Shown: positions 1 to 8,421, counted from the stretch's first letter. The stretch: 64,000 nucleotides of DNA from Dyadobacter fermentans DSM 18053 (GCF_000023125.1 NC_013037.1:1116001-1180000), one strand, 5' to 3'. Numbers and translations: made by a program. Notes: generated by a model from the letters alone, not told the origin.

Positions 1-80
1 AAACGCTTTCGAACGAATTCAAACACTTTCAAACAAATCCGAATTTTTTAGAGCGGAAGCGAACTCTTTCGAACAGATTC
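1..80. repeat. Three 20-bp direct repeats (iteron-like)
   Basis: Units at 1-20, 21-40 and 61-80 follow the pattern RAACnCTTTCRAACRRATYC, with an unrelated 20-bp spacer at 41-60, so all are in one 20-bp register. Each centres on TTTCRAAC. The array starts at the window edge and may continue to the left. Regular short repeats beside a folded palindrome are typical of binding sites for a replication, transfer or recombination protein; that role is inference. Confidence 0.6.
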
Positions 81-90
81 GGACATGGGC

Positions 91-171
91 AGGGGTTTTC
101 TCCTTAGCCAGCTATCGCCGGTACGTCGCAAAAAGCGACTCCCCGGCGGTGCTGGCCATGGGAAAACCCCT
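91..171. other. 81-nt extended stem-loop
   Basis: Four nested complementary blocks can be read directly: AGGGGTTTTC (91-100) with GAAAACCCCT (162-171), GCCAGC (107-112) with GCTGGC (151-156), CGCCGG (116-121) with CCGGCG (143-148), and GTCGC (125-129) with GCGAC (135-139) around an AAAAA loop. Together they form one long, interrupted hairpin. It lies just right of the 20-bp repeats and has no U-tract, so it does not look like a simple terminator. It could be a transfer or replication origin structure or a structured RNA. Confidence 0.6.
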
Positions 172-631
172 GGACCCCTGCTATTCGCCTTCCGGCTCAT
201 AGTCGATAGGGGTGTCAACTAAACTCCTGGGGACGTTTCTACTTGTACACGTACCTTGATTTACCTCTGTGGAACCAAGGTCACCCGATTGTAAGGCTTG
301 AAGACGTATTGCCGTTTTTCATCCCAAGTATTAACTAGTTATTCGGAGGCCGGTCAAATCAGAAACGCCCCCTGTCGGGAAATTACGAAAAGTGGGAGGC
401 TAGCTGTCGGCAGCCGAAAGCCGAATGGGATATTCACGCTCATTCGCATCCACAACATCTGTCCTGCTCTCACTGGCCAACGTGAATCCAGATGGTGTTG
501 AAATAGTGACTGGTCCGGGCTAATCCCTTCGGTTCTAGCTTTACGATTTTAACTTGCCGGCGAGGTAATATGGTGTGGCGACAATCCCAGAATGACGCGG
601 TCGCCGAGCTTTGCATCGTTAGCACGAATAG
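172..631. other. Non-coding stretch
   Basis: No convincing gene is seen. Short reading frames here lack family resemblance. The sequence has scattered short stems, for example GGCGAC near 577 with GTCGCC near 600. A group II intron was considered but no domain V-like hairpin was recognised. Confidence 0.4.
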
Positions 632-877
632 TCAAAATGTGGTTAGGTGGTTATTATGCCTATCGTCGCGATTTTCGCCACTATTCGTTTTTGTCTTTTT
701 TGTAGCCATTCTTCTCCAACGATAGAGAACTCGCGGCGGCCGTTTCTTGGCAATTCCGAAACCCTCCGAAATTTCCCCGACACGTCTGCCCGAAACGAGT
801 ATTCTGATCATTTCTTGTTTGAACTCAGCATCATAGCTCCTCCGAGTTTTCACAGATTTTGGTCTTTCATTTTGCAT
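632..877 (-). pseudogene. IS3-family transposase OrfA remnant
   Basis: Reading leftward from ATG at 877, the first 60 or so residues match the helix-turn-helix start of IS3-family OrfA: RRSYDAEFKQEMIRIL, then VGEISEGFGI, then LYRWRR. After that the sequence leaves the family and runs into an unrelated lysine-rich tail and a stop, so the rest of orfA and all of orfB are missing. It is a dead insertion sequence fragment. The same frame can be opened from a TTG at 889, but ATG 877 is the more natural start. Confidence 0.6.
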
Positions 878-882
878 CAAGT

Positions 883-919
883 TGTACAAAAAAGTGTGCG
901 GTTTTTCGAAACCATCTCA
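883..919 (-). repeat. Probable terminal inverted repeat of the IS3 remnant
   Basis: On the minus strand the sequence from 919 begins TGAGATGG and continues into a TTTTTTGTACA run just before the orfA start. IS3-family ends begin with TG and sit immediately upstream of orfA, which fits. The opposite end was not found. Confidence 0.4.
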
Positions 920-1020
920 GTAAGCGACCTTCATTCGATTTGTAACTTACTGCTAGAGCAGATATATTGTTTGTATCAACAAGATTGTTTTGTTTATTGT
1001 CTAATTTTCGAATTCTGAGC

Positions 1021-2310
1021 ATGGGAACGTTTGTAATATCTAAGCGGGCTAACGGAGAATTTCAATTTAACTTGAAAGCCGGCAATGGTCAAGTGATATT
1101 GGCAAGTGAGGGCTACACGACTATGGCGGCGTGTGAGAATGGTATAGAGTCAGTTCGTGTCAATTCGTTAGAAGATTCTCAATTCGATCGCCTGACTTCG
1201 AAAAATAATAAATATTACTTTCTATTGAGAGCCCGTAACGGGCAGGCCATAGGAAGTTCTGAGATGTACGAATCGGCTGCAAGCAGAGATAACGGCATAG
1301 AGTCGGTGAAGAAAAATGCTTTTGGTGCGACTTTACAAATTGTACCGAACACAATTGCAACGGAATCGCAGGCAGACTCAGGAAAGCCCAATTCGGAGGA
1401 ATCCAGGCATGTACAGGTGGGAATAGGGCTCCAGAATGAACTTGCCTATGAAAGTTTTCAGAGGTTTCTCAACGAATATAAAATCTCAGAACGTCTGCTT
1501 GAGATTGCACTGAAAGAAAAGGAGTTTAGGGCTAGCGCTGCTCAGCCGGAAACTAGTGAAAACCTTCCAGATCTATCAGCTGATCTTCAGGAGATTAAGA
1601 ATCTTGTAGGATTGGTTAGCGTAGAACAACGACTACCGTCTAAGGCCCTGAGCGAGTTGAAAACCAATAAATTGTTTCAAGAAGCGTTTGCAAATAATTC
1701 AGAAATGAAGGCTGTGGTTGTTTCGATAGACATTCGAAAGTCAACGGAATTAATGCTCAAATCGAGAAGTCCCAGGCAATACGCTGAGTTTATTACCAAA
1801 TTGTCGAGTGAGCTATCGAATGTGATAACTTCAAACTTTGGCATTTACGACAAATTTACGGGAGATGGTATTTTGGCTTTTTTTCCAGATTTTTATTCTG
1901 GAAAGGACTCGATTCTGCATGCACTTAGAGCATGTGATGAGTGCCACGCAGTGTTTCGAGAGCACTATGAGAAGTACAAAAGCATTTTTACTGTTTTTCT
2001 AAAAAGCATTGGTTTGGGGATAGGGATTGATTATGGCGAGGTGACATTGGTTAATAGAGGGGCGGAGTTGACGGTAGTGGGAATCCCTGTTGTATATGCT
2101 TGCCGAATGTCGTCGGCACCGCCAAATGCGACCTGGTTAAATCTGCCGGCTTTTGATTTTCTGATAGAAAATTGCGGGAATATGGTCCATTACGAGGAGG
2201 TGGAAGTCAATTTAAAGCATGAGGGGCCAGCACTTGCATATGCAATACAGTTCAGCAAAAACATGGACAAGGTGTTGACATTGCCGGAATGGGCTTTATC
2301 CAAAGAGTGA
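1021..2310 (+). CDS. Class III nucleotidyl cyclase with two N-terminal YegP/DUF1508 repeats
   Basis: This 429-residue protein has two tandem DUF1508/YegP repeats (about 3-48 and 60-100, each with an ARNGQ/AGNGQ turn and a NGIESV ending), a variable linker with coiled tendency (about 110-225), and a class III cyclase domain (about 229-411). The metal-binding aspartates are D237 in SIDIRKST and D282 in FTGDG, 45 residues apart as expected. The usual Asn-x-x-x-Arg motif reads VVYACR, so the arginine (R362) is kept but the asparagine is replaced. From memory, the DIRxST, DKFTGDG and VVGIPVVYACR pattern resembles PycC pyrimidine cyclases of Pycsar anti-phage systems, which make cCMP or cUMP. No transmembrane or TIR effector gene is adjacent. 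The start at ATG 1021 was chosen because the DUF1508 repeat begins there; an in-frame upstream extension adds nothing family-like. Cyclase identity is firm, nucleotide choice is inference. Confidence 0.8.
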   Translation: MGTFVISKRANGEFQFNLKAGNGQVILASEGYTTMAACENGIESVRVNSLEDSQFDRLTSKNNKYYFLLRARNGQAIGSSEMYESAASRDNGIESVKKNAFGATLQIVPNTIATESQADSGKPNSEESRHVQVGIGLQNELAYESFQRFLNEYKISERLLEIALKEKEFRASAAQPETSENLPDLSADLQEIKNLVGLVSVEQRLPSKALSELKTNKLFQEAFANNSEMKAVVVSIDIRKSTELMLKSRSPRQYAEFITKLSSELSNVITSNFGIYDKFTGDGILAFFPDFYSGKDSILHALRACDECHAVFREHYEKYKSIFTVFLKSIGLGIGIDYGEVTLVNRGAELTVVGIPVVYACRMSSAPPNATWLNLPAFDFLIENCGNMVHYEEVEVNLKHEGPALAYAIQFSKNMDKVLTLPEWALSKE

Positions 2311-2379
2311 AAGCAGTAGAACAGGCAGCTTTGGAGGCGCCAATGCTAATCGATTGACTATCCATCGGCAATGATTTCA

Positions 2380-2556
2380 TTAGGCACTTTCCTCCACCTC
2401 CAACAACTCAAACTCCCGCCCCGTATCATCGACCAGTCCCGACCGGCGGACGGATGTTTTTTGAGAAATGACGGCTTTTCCGCCGTTGGAGGCCAGAGAT
2501 GTGTCTATTAATGGCTTAGGCCTTATTGGTGGGTAAGTGGAAGGGTCGAAAGTCTT
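2380..2556 (-). pseudogene. Possible truncated gene, C-terminal fragment of unknown family
   Basis: The minus strand holds an open frame of about 59 codons with protein-like composition, ending in GREFELLEVEESA and a stop, with no ATG, GTG or TTG start inside it and a stop directly upstream. It contains SNGGKAVISQKTS and VRRSGLVDDTG, which read like a real protein tail. The family is not recognised. It lies between the cyclase and the hydrolase and may be the end of a gene cut by rearrangement. Confidence 0.3.
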
Positions 2557-2612
2557 TTAACTCTTGTAAAATAAGGGATTTAACTTCACAGGAAACACTG
2601 TATCTACTTGAT

Positions 2613-3737
2613 ATGAAAAATGCAAAGTTACTGAGTGTGTTCACGGTTCTCACTGCGATCTTTCTAAGTAGCTGCAATCCGCAAGAAAATACCTCCCAAA
2701 ATAAGCATCCGCAAGAGCCACAAAAGCCGTACCCCTATTACAGTGAGGATGTTGAATTCACAAATTCAAAAACTGGCGACGTGCTTGCTGGTACGTTGAC
2801 GTTACCAGAAAAAACAGGTGCATATCCCGCAGTTGTGCTAATCACAGGCAGCGGCCCACACAACCGAGATGAAGAGGTGAGTGGTGGGCATAAGCCTTTT
2901 CTTGTATTGGCCGATCATCTTACAAAGAAAGGAATTGCAGTACTGAGGTTTGACGATAGAGGTGTAGGAAAGTCTACCGGTGATTTTGCAAAGGCAACTT
3001 CAATGGATTTCGCTGATGACGTGGAAAGTGCGGTTGGATACCTGAAAAGCAGAAAGAAAATCGAGGTGAGCAAAATAGGCCTTATTGGCCATAGCGAGGG
3101 CGGGACAATCGCGACAATAGTAGCGGGCCGTTCGCAGGACATTGATTTTATTACGCTGCTAGCAGCTCCCGGTATTAGGGGTGATTCGCTAATGTCTATT
3201 CAAATTGGACTGGTAGGGAATAGTATAGGCCTTTCGCAATCGGAGATTTCGCAAGCAAGAGAGATGAGTTCCGCAGCCTATAAAGTCGTTCAGAGTACGG
3301 GGAATCCGAAAGAGCGAAATGCGAAGCTGACCGTTTTGGCAGAGAATGCCTTTCAGAACTTTCCGAAGAAGTTAATGCCGGCGAACATTACAAAGGCCCA
3401 GTTCGTAAGCGAGCAGGTGGCAGCAGTGACGACGCCTTGGTGGATATTCTTTTTGAAGTATGACCCCGTCTCGTCACTCACCAAAGTAACTTGCCCAGTT
3501 CTGGCTTTGAATGGGGGTAGAGACGTGCAAGTCACTCCCAAGGAGAACCTGACAGCGATTGCCAATTCCCTAAGGAATTTAAATGGGAAAGTAACTACAA
3601 GGGAAATGCCGGGGCTGAATCATTTCTTTCAGGAATGCGACGAATGCACAATGCAGGAGTACGCCAAGCTGGAACAAACGTTTTCTCCGAAGGCCCTGGA
3701 CGAAATATCAACTTGGGTATTGGAGATTACGAGATAA
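2613..3737 (+). CDS. Lipoprotein alpha/beta hydrolase
   Basis: The 374-residue protein starts with a signal peptide ending in the lipobox LSSC (C21), so it should be lipid-anchored in the envelope. The alpha/beta hydrolase fold is clear: an oxyanion-hole-like ITGSGPHNRDE segment near 77, the nucleophile elbow GHSEGG (S161), an acid in NGGRD (D304) and a histidine in LNHFF (H337), giving a complete triad. It belongs with the YqiA/dienelactone-hydrolase-like secreted esterases common in Bacteroidota; the substrate cannot be told. An in-frame upstream extension to 2526 is possible, but ATG 2613 gives the proper signal peptide. It stands alone, ahead of a terminator facing a convergent gene. Confidence 0.8.
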   Translation: MKNAKLLSVFTVLTAIFLSSCNPQENTSQNKHPQEPQKPYPYYSEDVEFTNSKTGDVLAGTLTLPEKTGAYPAVVLITGSGPHNRDEEVSGGHKPFLVLADHLTKKGIAVLRFDDRGVGKSTGDFAKATSMDFADDVESAVGYLKSRKKIEVSKIGLIGHSEGGTIATIVAGRSQDIDFITLLAAPGIRGDSLMSIQIGLVGNSIGLSQSEISQAREMSSAAYKVVQSTGNPKERNAKLTVLAENAFQNFPKKLMPANITKAQFVSEQVAAVTTPWWIFFLKYDPVSSLTKVTCPVLALNGGRDVQVTPKENLTAIANSLRNLNGKVTTREMPGLNHFFQECDECTMQEYAKLEQTFSPKALDEISTWVLEITR

Positions 3738-3837
3738 GGTTTACCTGGCATCACAGGTTGGCTTATTGAACTGTCTGACATAAACGTTATCGCTGCCGTG
3801 CAACGCCTAGCAGACATCCAAATTTTAATCTGACGTC

Positions 3838-3868
3838 AAAAAAGGCCGGAATTTCTCCTGCCTTTTTT
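3838..3868. terminator. Bidirectional terminator
   Basis: AAAAAAGGC at 3838-3846 pairs with GCCTTTTTT at 3860-3868, giving a short stem flanked by A and T runs on both strands. It sits between the convergent genes ending at 3737 and 3897. Confidence 0.6.
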
Positions 3869-3896
3869 GAGCTTTGAGCCGCTTTTTTTCTAATTC

Positions 3897-4958
3897 TTAC
3901 CATGAAATTGGTCTATCCCAAATGTTTACTTGATCATCTCCATCAATATAGTGCTTGACCGTACCCGAGCCTGTCAAATACCATTTGCTAGATCCTTGTT
4001 GGTTGAATCGGTCCACATAAGTATAGTTGGCCATAGAATATTCCCAATCAGTTGTGCCATATATTGGTCCCACAGGCGGTTGACCATTACAGCAATTTGG
4101 TCCCACTGTACGAGCCGCAACTGTAACGGCAGTTGCAGGGTCAACTCCAAACTTTAAGGTATACGAAAAATTAGGTGTTATTACACGATAATTTGAGGCG
4201 GGCTGCCATGATCCACTACCTTTCCATTCCAGCTTTGCTTTATATTTTACCTCCATGGTAATCTGTGGATAATAATTTTGTGGGTCCAGTTGCCCGGGAA
4301 CAAAAACTATTGCCGCAATTCGTGCATCTATTTCATCAACCCATTTTCTCCAACCTGCCACAGGTGTAAATTGCCAAAATTGCGCTTGATCTCCACCTAC
4401 TGCGTATGCATCTGCGTTAAAATCTAGTCTCGCGTTGGAAAAAGATTCCAAAAGTATGTTAGGCGATCTGCCGTATTTGTAGGTCCTCACCTCGTTCCTG
4501 TTGATAGTATCCTCGTTTGCCCAGTCAATCTGATCTTTTTTACTCTTGTCGACAAAAAACTGCTCTTTTTTCCCAAATCGCACATACTGACCGTTGATAA
4601 TATATGCGGCGTCCTTATTGAGCAAGTAGACATATGCGGTTGGAACATTTTCAATTATTTGTCGTTGAAGGTCAGATATTTCGCCTTTCCTTACATCTCC
4701 AATTAGTAGAACGTCTCCGTATTTTTGTTCCATGTTCTTCTTGAAACCATTGTCGCTCTTTAACTTTTCGCAGAATTCATTGAATACACCAACCGTTGTA
4801 AATTCTAAGATTCCTTTGTGCAAAAGCACAGAACCGCCAGTGGATTGCAGAATCGATGAGTCAATTTTTCTTATTTCTATTTCTGGGAATTTTTCTTCGT
4901 TGCACGAGAACAGTATTGTTCCAAAAAAGGCCAATGTGGCAAATGATTTTAACTTCAT
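3897..4958 (-). CDS. Hypothetical lipoprotein
   Basis: The 353-residue protein begins with a hydrophobic signal and the lipobox LFSC (C19), so it is an envelope lipoprotein. The N-terminal half has a charged region with a segment around FCEKLKSDNGFKKN, typical of Bacteroidota lipoproteins of the DUF4848 kind, and the C-terminal half is rich in aromatic, beta-prone sequence with a CC pair (NCCNGQPP). It ends at a stop sharing the terminator with the hydrolase gene. I cannot name a function. It is not obviously operonic: the upstream 675 bp carry no gene. Confidence 0.6.
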   Translation of the reverse strand: MKLKSFATLAFFGTILFSCNEEKFPEIEIRKIDSSILQSTGGSVLLHKGILEFTTVGVFNEFCEKLKSDNGFKKNMEQKYGDVLLIGDVRKGEISDLQRQIIENVPTAYVYLLNKDAAYIINGQYVRFGKKEQFFVDKSKKDQIDWANEDTINRNEVRTYKYGRSPNILLESFSNARLDFNADAYAVGGDQAQFWQFTPVAGWRKWVDEIDARIAAIVFVPGQLDPQNYYPQITMEVKYKAKLEWKGSGSWQPASNYRVITPNFSYTLKFGVDPATAVTVAARTVGPNCCNGQPPVGPIYGTTDWEYSMANYTYVDRFNQQGSSKWYLTGSGTVKHYIDGDDQVNIWDRPISW

Positions 4959-5634
4959 TTGATAAAATATTTAAGATTTATACTATTTGAACAGAATTGT
5001 AAATGCACAATATAAAATTGTACAACAGAAAGTACCGTTAACATTTACACAAAATATATTTCGTTTGTAGCGCTGATTCAAAGTGGAACAAAGTGAATAA
5101 AATGGTTGCATGTTAGGCAAAGTTTTTTTTATGCTTCTATTATGCCTCTCCAAATGCCTGCCATTTACTTCTTTAATAATTTGAAGGTTTGTTTCGAATT
5201 TATCCAAGGTGAGTCTTTGGGAGTGGATATAGTTTTCGACTGGTAAGTGATTAATTCAAAATACTTAATTCGAACTTAGCCGTTTGCAGAAATCACAACA
5301 TCCGTCTCAAAAGCGTGCGGACGCAATCTATAAGACCGAGAACTCTGCTTCAAGTCGTGTAAATACCTAGTAGCAGCTCGAATAAAGACGCAATGAGTAT
5401 CACGCACGTCGTAAAAACCAGGATTGGTCTGCGATTTAACTTTTGCATCCAACTTTCAGTTGCCCAACCGAGTATCGGAGTTGTGGCCGATTTTCAAACA
5501 TTTCCACATGTTTCCAAGGTGTCAACCTTTATTTCGAAAATTTGTTCGTTCCATACAACCGTTTCAGTGTATTTATGCCTCTTTAAATAGAAACTGACAT
5601 AAGAACTAATAATAATTGAGCCTTCCTTGGATGC
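4959..5634. other. AT-rich intergenic stretch
   Basis: About 675 bp without a supportable gene. Short frames, including a cysteine-rich one on the minus strand at 4983-5207, have no family resemblance and sit in very AT-rich DNA. It presumably carries the divergent promoters of the lipoprotein and the barrel gene. Confidence 0.4.
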
Positions 5635-6867
5635 ATGCTAAACGTCCTTACCTCACTTTTGCTAATTATATCGCTGGCGATGCCATTGTGCGCCCAGGAT
5701 ACTACATCAATTATATTTTCCGAGGAAGCAGTAACGCTTGAAGACCAGCACTTTGTCGACCGGTATGAAAATGTCTTCATGACCAAAATTCCTACAAAAA
5801 GGATTTTTAAGCTGGGTTACACAGCATCCACTTACAAGGGGATGGGACTTACTGCCGCAGTTGAATACAAGCTTTTCCCCTTTTTATCCTTGGAGGCTGC
5901 CATTTATTCAAGGGCAGCCCGCGAGGGCGATGGAATTTATCTAGATAGTTTTTTCAGGCAGTTGAGCGGCCGAAATTTATTTGCTAGCGTCGGTAGCCGC
6001 TGGTATCCCAACATGATGCGTAGGATCGCCCGTCAGCAAAGCGCCAATAATTTTACAGGGAGTTATTTGTCTGTTTTATATGAAAGATCAGTGGGTGCTA
6101 TTCAATATGGGTATGTAAGGGACCATTTTAGTCTGTCTTACGGTTTCCAAAGCCGTTTTTTAACAAGCGGCTTTCTTGATTTTTCCCTGGGTCTGTACTA
6201 CCTGAGACCATATCCTGAGTGGTATATCTCGGGTTGGCCGGTGACGTCAAAATTTCGTATTAACAATCTGGTTTTTGCGTCTCGTTCCTTGATCGGCCTT
6301 GCTTTGGGAGATTGGAAAAGAACTGGTAGTGGCCCCTTATGTGATGTGCTTCATTGCGACTATTTGGTCAGACAACACTTCAAAATTAGGTTGCCTGAGG
6401 TGAACGTTGGTCTCCAAAATCAATCGATCCGGGCTGAAATCGGATACGAGAGAAAAATCGGACGAAGCCCTTTCTCGATGAATTTTACTGTCCGGAATGA
6501 AACTGATCGGTCAACATTATACGGCTACAAAACTTTTCACGGAAGGACAGAAGGCGAAGGACAACTCCGATTCTACTACCTTCAAAAAAATCAGGTTAGA
6601 AAAGGGAAAGCATCAGACAACCTTTCGGGGTTGTATGTGGGTGCTCGTTTTGGATATCGATGGGAATATGAGCACTATAGTCACCGAGAAAGGTATTCAG
6701 GCCGCACCCAATTGGTTGGAATATCGGCAGGATATCAACAACGCCTGTTTCACAAATTGTACTTCGATTCGGCAGTCAGCCTCTCCGGTGTGGGCTATGT
6801 CAAAAGTATAGTGAAGGTTAAATCCGGCGAGGTTAATGCCCGAGCAGGAGTTGGCTTTGCTTTTTGA
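5635..6867 (+). CDS. Outer-membrane beta-barrel protein, function unknown
   Basis: The 410-residue protein starts with a signal peptide (hydrophobic LTSLLLIISLAMPLCA, likely cut before QDTT) and continues as repeated amphipathic, aromatic-rich strands (for example GYTASTYKGMGLTAAVEYKL, FRINNLVFASRSLIG) and ends in the classic barrel terminus AGVGFAF with a C-terminal phenylalanine. This is an outer-membrane barrel assembled by BAM. It has no N-terminal plug or carboxypeptidase-like domain, so it is not a TonB receptor. No neighbour gives a functional hint. The ATG at 5635 directly precedes the signal peptide. Confidence 0.65.
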   Translation: MLNVLTSLLLIISLAMPLCAQDTTSIIFSEEAVTLEDQHFVDRYENVFMTKIPTKRIFKLGYTASTYKGMGLTAAVEYKLFPFLSLEAAIYSRAAREGDGIYLDSFFRQLSGRNLFASVGSRWYPNMMRRIARQQSANNFTGSYLSVLYERSVGAIQYGYVRDHFSLSYGFQSRFLTSGFLDFSLGLYYLRPYPEWYISGWPVTSKFRINNLVFASRSLIGLALGDWKRTGSGPLCDVLHCDYLVRQHFKIRLPEVNVGLQNQSIRAEIGYERKIGRSPFSMNFTVRNETDRSTLYGYKTFHGRTEGEGQLRFYYLQKNQVRKGKASDNLSGLYVGARFGYRWEYEHYSHRERYSGRTQLVGISAGYQQRLFHKLYFDSAVSLSGVGYVKSIVKVKSGEVNARAGVGFAF

Positions 6868-7604
6868 TAGACGAAATCCTGCACGGCCGACACCGCGTCA
6901 ACGCAGCCGACTCAGTACAATTGGTCTTCCGTTAATTGCACGAAATTTCGTTTAAGTAAAATAAGCGAGCCCCTATTCTGCTGCTGAAGCACGTCAAGAC
7001 GGGGGCGGTCTTTATTATAGATAAGACCTTAACTGGATGATTACCATTTCTAGTAATCCTAGGGGGCCGCAAAACATAGAAAATGGGAAGTGTACAAAAA
7101 ATCGAGTAAACGATGGTTGAGAAACAATCGTGTCGGAATCCTTTCCCCGGCATACCTCGGGTGTCTTGTTGCCCGCCTACAATCAACAAGCCGAACGAGT
7201 TCCGAGTAAGGCCGGCCTCGCAGAGCAAGATCCAAATGAAGCGCGCGGCGGCAGCCGCGTGATACATTTGTACATCTTGCCTACCACGGATAGACAGGTG
7301 GTAGCATCTAATTTTCGCGTGTCTGAAGTGGCTACAATTCCTTGCCCGAGAGCCGGTGCAAGTCTCCGAAACGTCACTAATGATCCAAATTAAGCGGGAA
7401 GAAGAAAATTTGGTCCCAAATGCGCCTTTGAGACCATTTTGGAATAAAAATGATCCTTTTTACGCTTTCCGGACTGTTTTTGGCCAATCGGGGTGTTTTG
7501 GCATCAAAAATGATCTTAACAAAGAATCAGTTTGTGCAGCGAGCAAATTGTCCGTAACAATTCTCACATCGTAGCCTATCAATCATCGCCCATAAGAGAT
7601 AATT
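6868..7604. other. Non-coding stretch with a stem-loop-rich block (7133-7360)
   Basis: No gene is supported. The part at about 7133-7360 is less AT-rich than its flanks and unusually rich in short stems: CTTGTTG with CAACAAG (about 7162-7187), CGCGGC (7244-7249) with GCCGCG (7254-7259), CTACCAC (7281-7287) with GTGGTAG (7298-7304), and CTTGC with GCAAG around 7342-7363. This could be a structured RNA or a degraded mobile element. Several overlapping short frames on both strands here look random. Confidence 0.4.
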
Positions 7605-7660
7605 AAATTTTTTCTTACAAGCCCCTCTCACAATTACGGAGGGGTTGTAAGAAAAAATTT
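7605..7660. repeat. Long near-perfect inverted repeat
   Basis: AAATTTTTTCTTACAA-G-CCCCTC (7605-7627) and its complement (about 7639-7660) differ by one base over arms of 22-23 bp around an 11-bp loop. With T and A runs at the bases it could terminate transcription in both directions, but the arms are longer than usual terminators. It lies 80 bp before the RhuM remnant. Confidence 0.6.
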
Positions 7661-7740
7661 AAAGTCTGCTGAAATAATCTCCGGCAAGGCATTCAACGTT
7701 GCACGAAACGTATTTCAGCTACCTAATCATGAACTAGTAG

Positions 7741-7972
7741 TTTGTGGCTAGTAGCGACATTTCAGCCACCACATTTCTGTGGGTTAGCCAGCATCAGATC
7801 GCTGAGTTGTTTAAACAGAGCAAAAAAAATCAGTTTTAACGTAGAAAATATCTTCAAAGAGCACGAAACGGAGGAAGTAGCAACTGTCAAGGATTACTTG
7901 ACGGTTCAAGCTGCGGGAATAGCAAGGCAAAACGGAAAATCCAGCTATTACAGTCTGGTTGTGATCAATTAA
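7741..7972 (+). pseudogene. RhuM-family virulence protein remnant (frameshifted)
   Basis: From 7741 one frame reads TTFLWVSQHQIAELFKQSKK, which matches the start of RhuM proteins (usually TxWLxQxQIAELF). At a run of eight A (7822-7829) the match jumps to the frame that ends at 7972 and continues ISFNVENIFKEHETEE, VKDYLTVQ, GKSSYYSLVVIN and then a stop. RhuM proteins continue well beyond this point and have more residues before it, so the gene is truncated at both ends and frameshifted in the A-tract. It is a relic of a phage- or toxin-associated gene. Confidence 0.6.
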
Positions 7973-7986
7973 ACGCGAGGCCAGAT

Positions 7987-8421
7987 TCATTTTGCATTTT
8001 CAAGCAGTCGCTTGAGTAACTCTACTTTTTCCTGTTCGGACGTAAGTAAACGTTCGTAAAGCTTTCGATTCTCATCGTAGCTTTCAATTAGTTTATCTAA
8101 TGGATTGAATGTTGGATTGACATTAACAGCATTCATGGTAGATGAATCATGGCTATTGAAGGTATTTGAAATTACATTCAGAGCCTTGTCTTCATCGAAA
8201 TTCTTGATTGCTTCTGCGGGAACCTTCAGTATCTGAGCAACCTGATCCAGGATTTCCTGTTCAACGACTTCCTTCTGCTCTAGTAGCGAAACCCTCTTTT
8301 GAGACCATTCCCCGCCAAGTTCGAAGGCTAAGCCTTCCTGCTTGATTCCCAACATTTCCCGAAAGCGCTTGATGTTCCGGCCGTGGTGGATGTGTTTTGT
8401 CATTTCTTGCGAAGTGCTCAT
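7987..8421 (-). CDS. XRE-family transcriptional regulator
   Basis: This 144-residue protein has a helix-turn-helix domain of the Cro/C1 type at about 12-70 (GRNIKRFREMLGIKQEGLAFELG, then WSQKRVSLLEQKE), followed by a helix on which residues KVPAEAIKNFDED sit, a Ser/Asn-rich linker, and a C-terminal coiled helix (YERLLTSEQEKVELLKRLLENAK) suited to dimerisation. Near-identical small regulators are widespread in Bacteroidota genomes. It is divergent from the unknown gene at 8557, with about 135 bp between, and could repress it. Confidence 0.8.
   Translation of the reverse strand: MSTSQEMTKHIHHGRNIKRFREMLGIKQEGLAFELGGEWSQKRVSLLEQKEVVEQEILDQVAQILKVPAEAIKNFDEDKALNVISNTFNSHDSSTMNAVNVNPTFNPLDKLIESYDENRKLYERLLTSEQEKVELLKRLLENAK

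Noticed and set aside
1..631. Possible group II intron end
   Set aside because: No domain V-like hairpin or maturase was recognised, so the folded part is listed only as an unexplained structure.
4983..5207. 74-codon frame on the minus strand
   Set aside because: Its sequence is AT-rich with scattered Cys and Asn and has no recognisable family or signal peptide.
7130..7574. Several overlapping short frames on both strands
   Set aside because: They overlap the stem-loop cluster, have no family match and are better read as non-coding.
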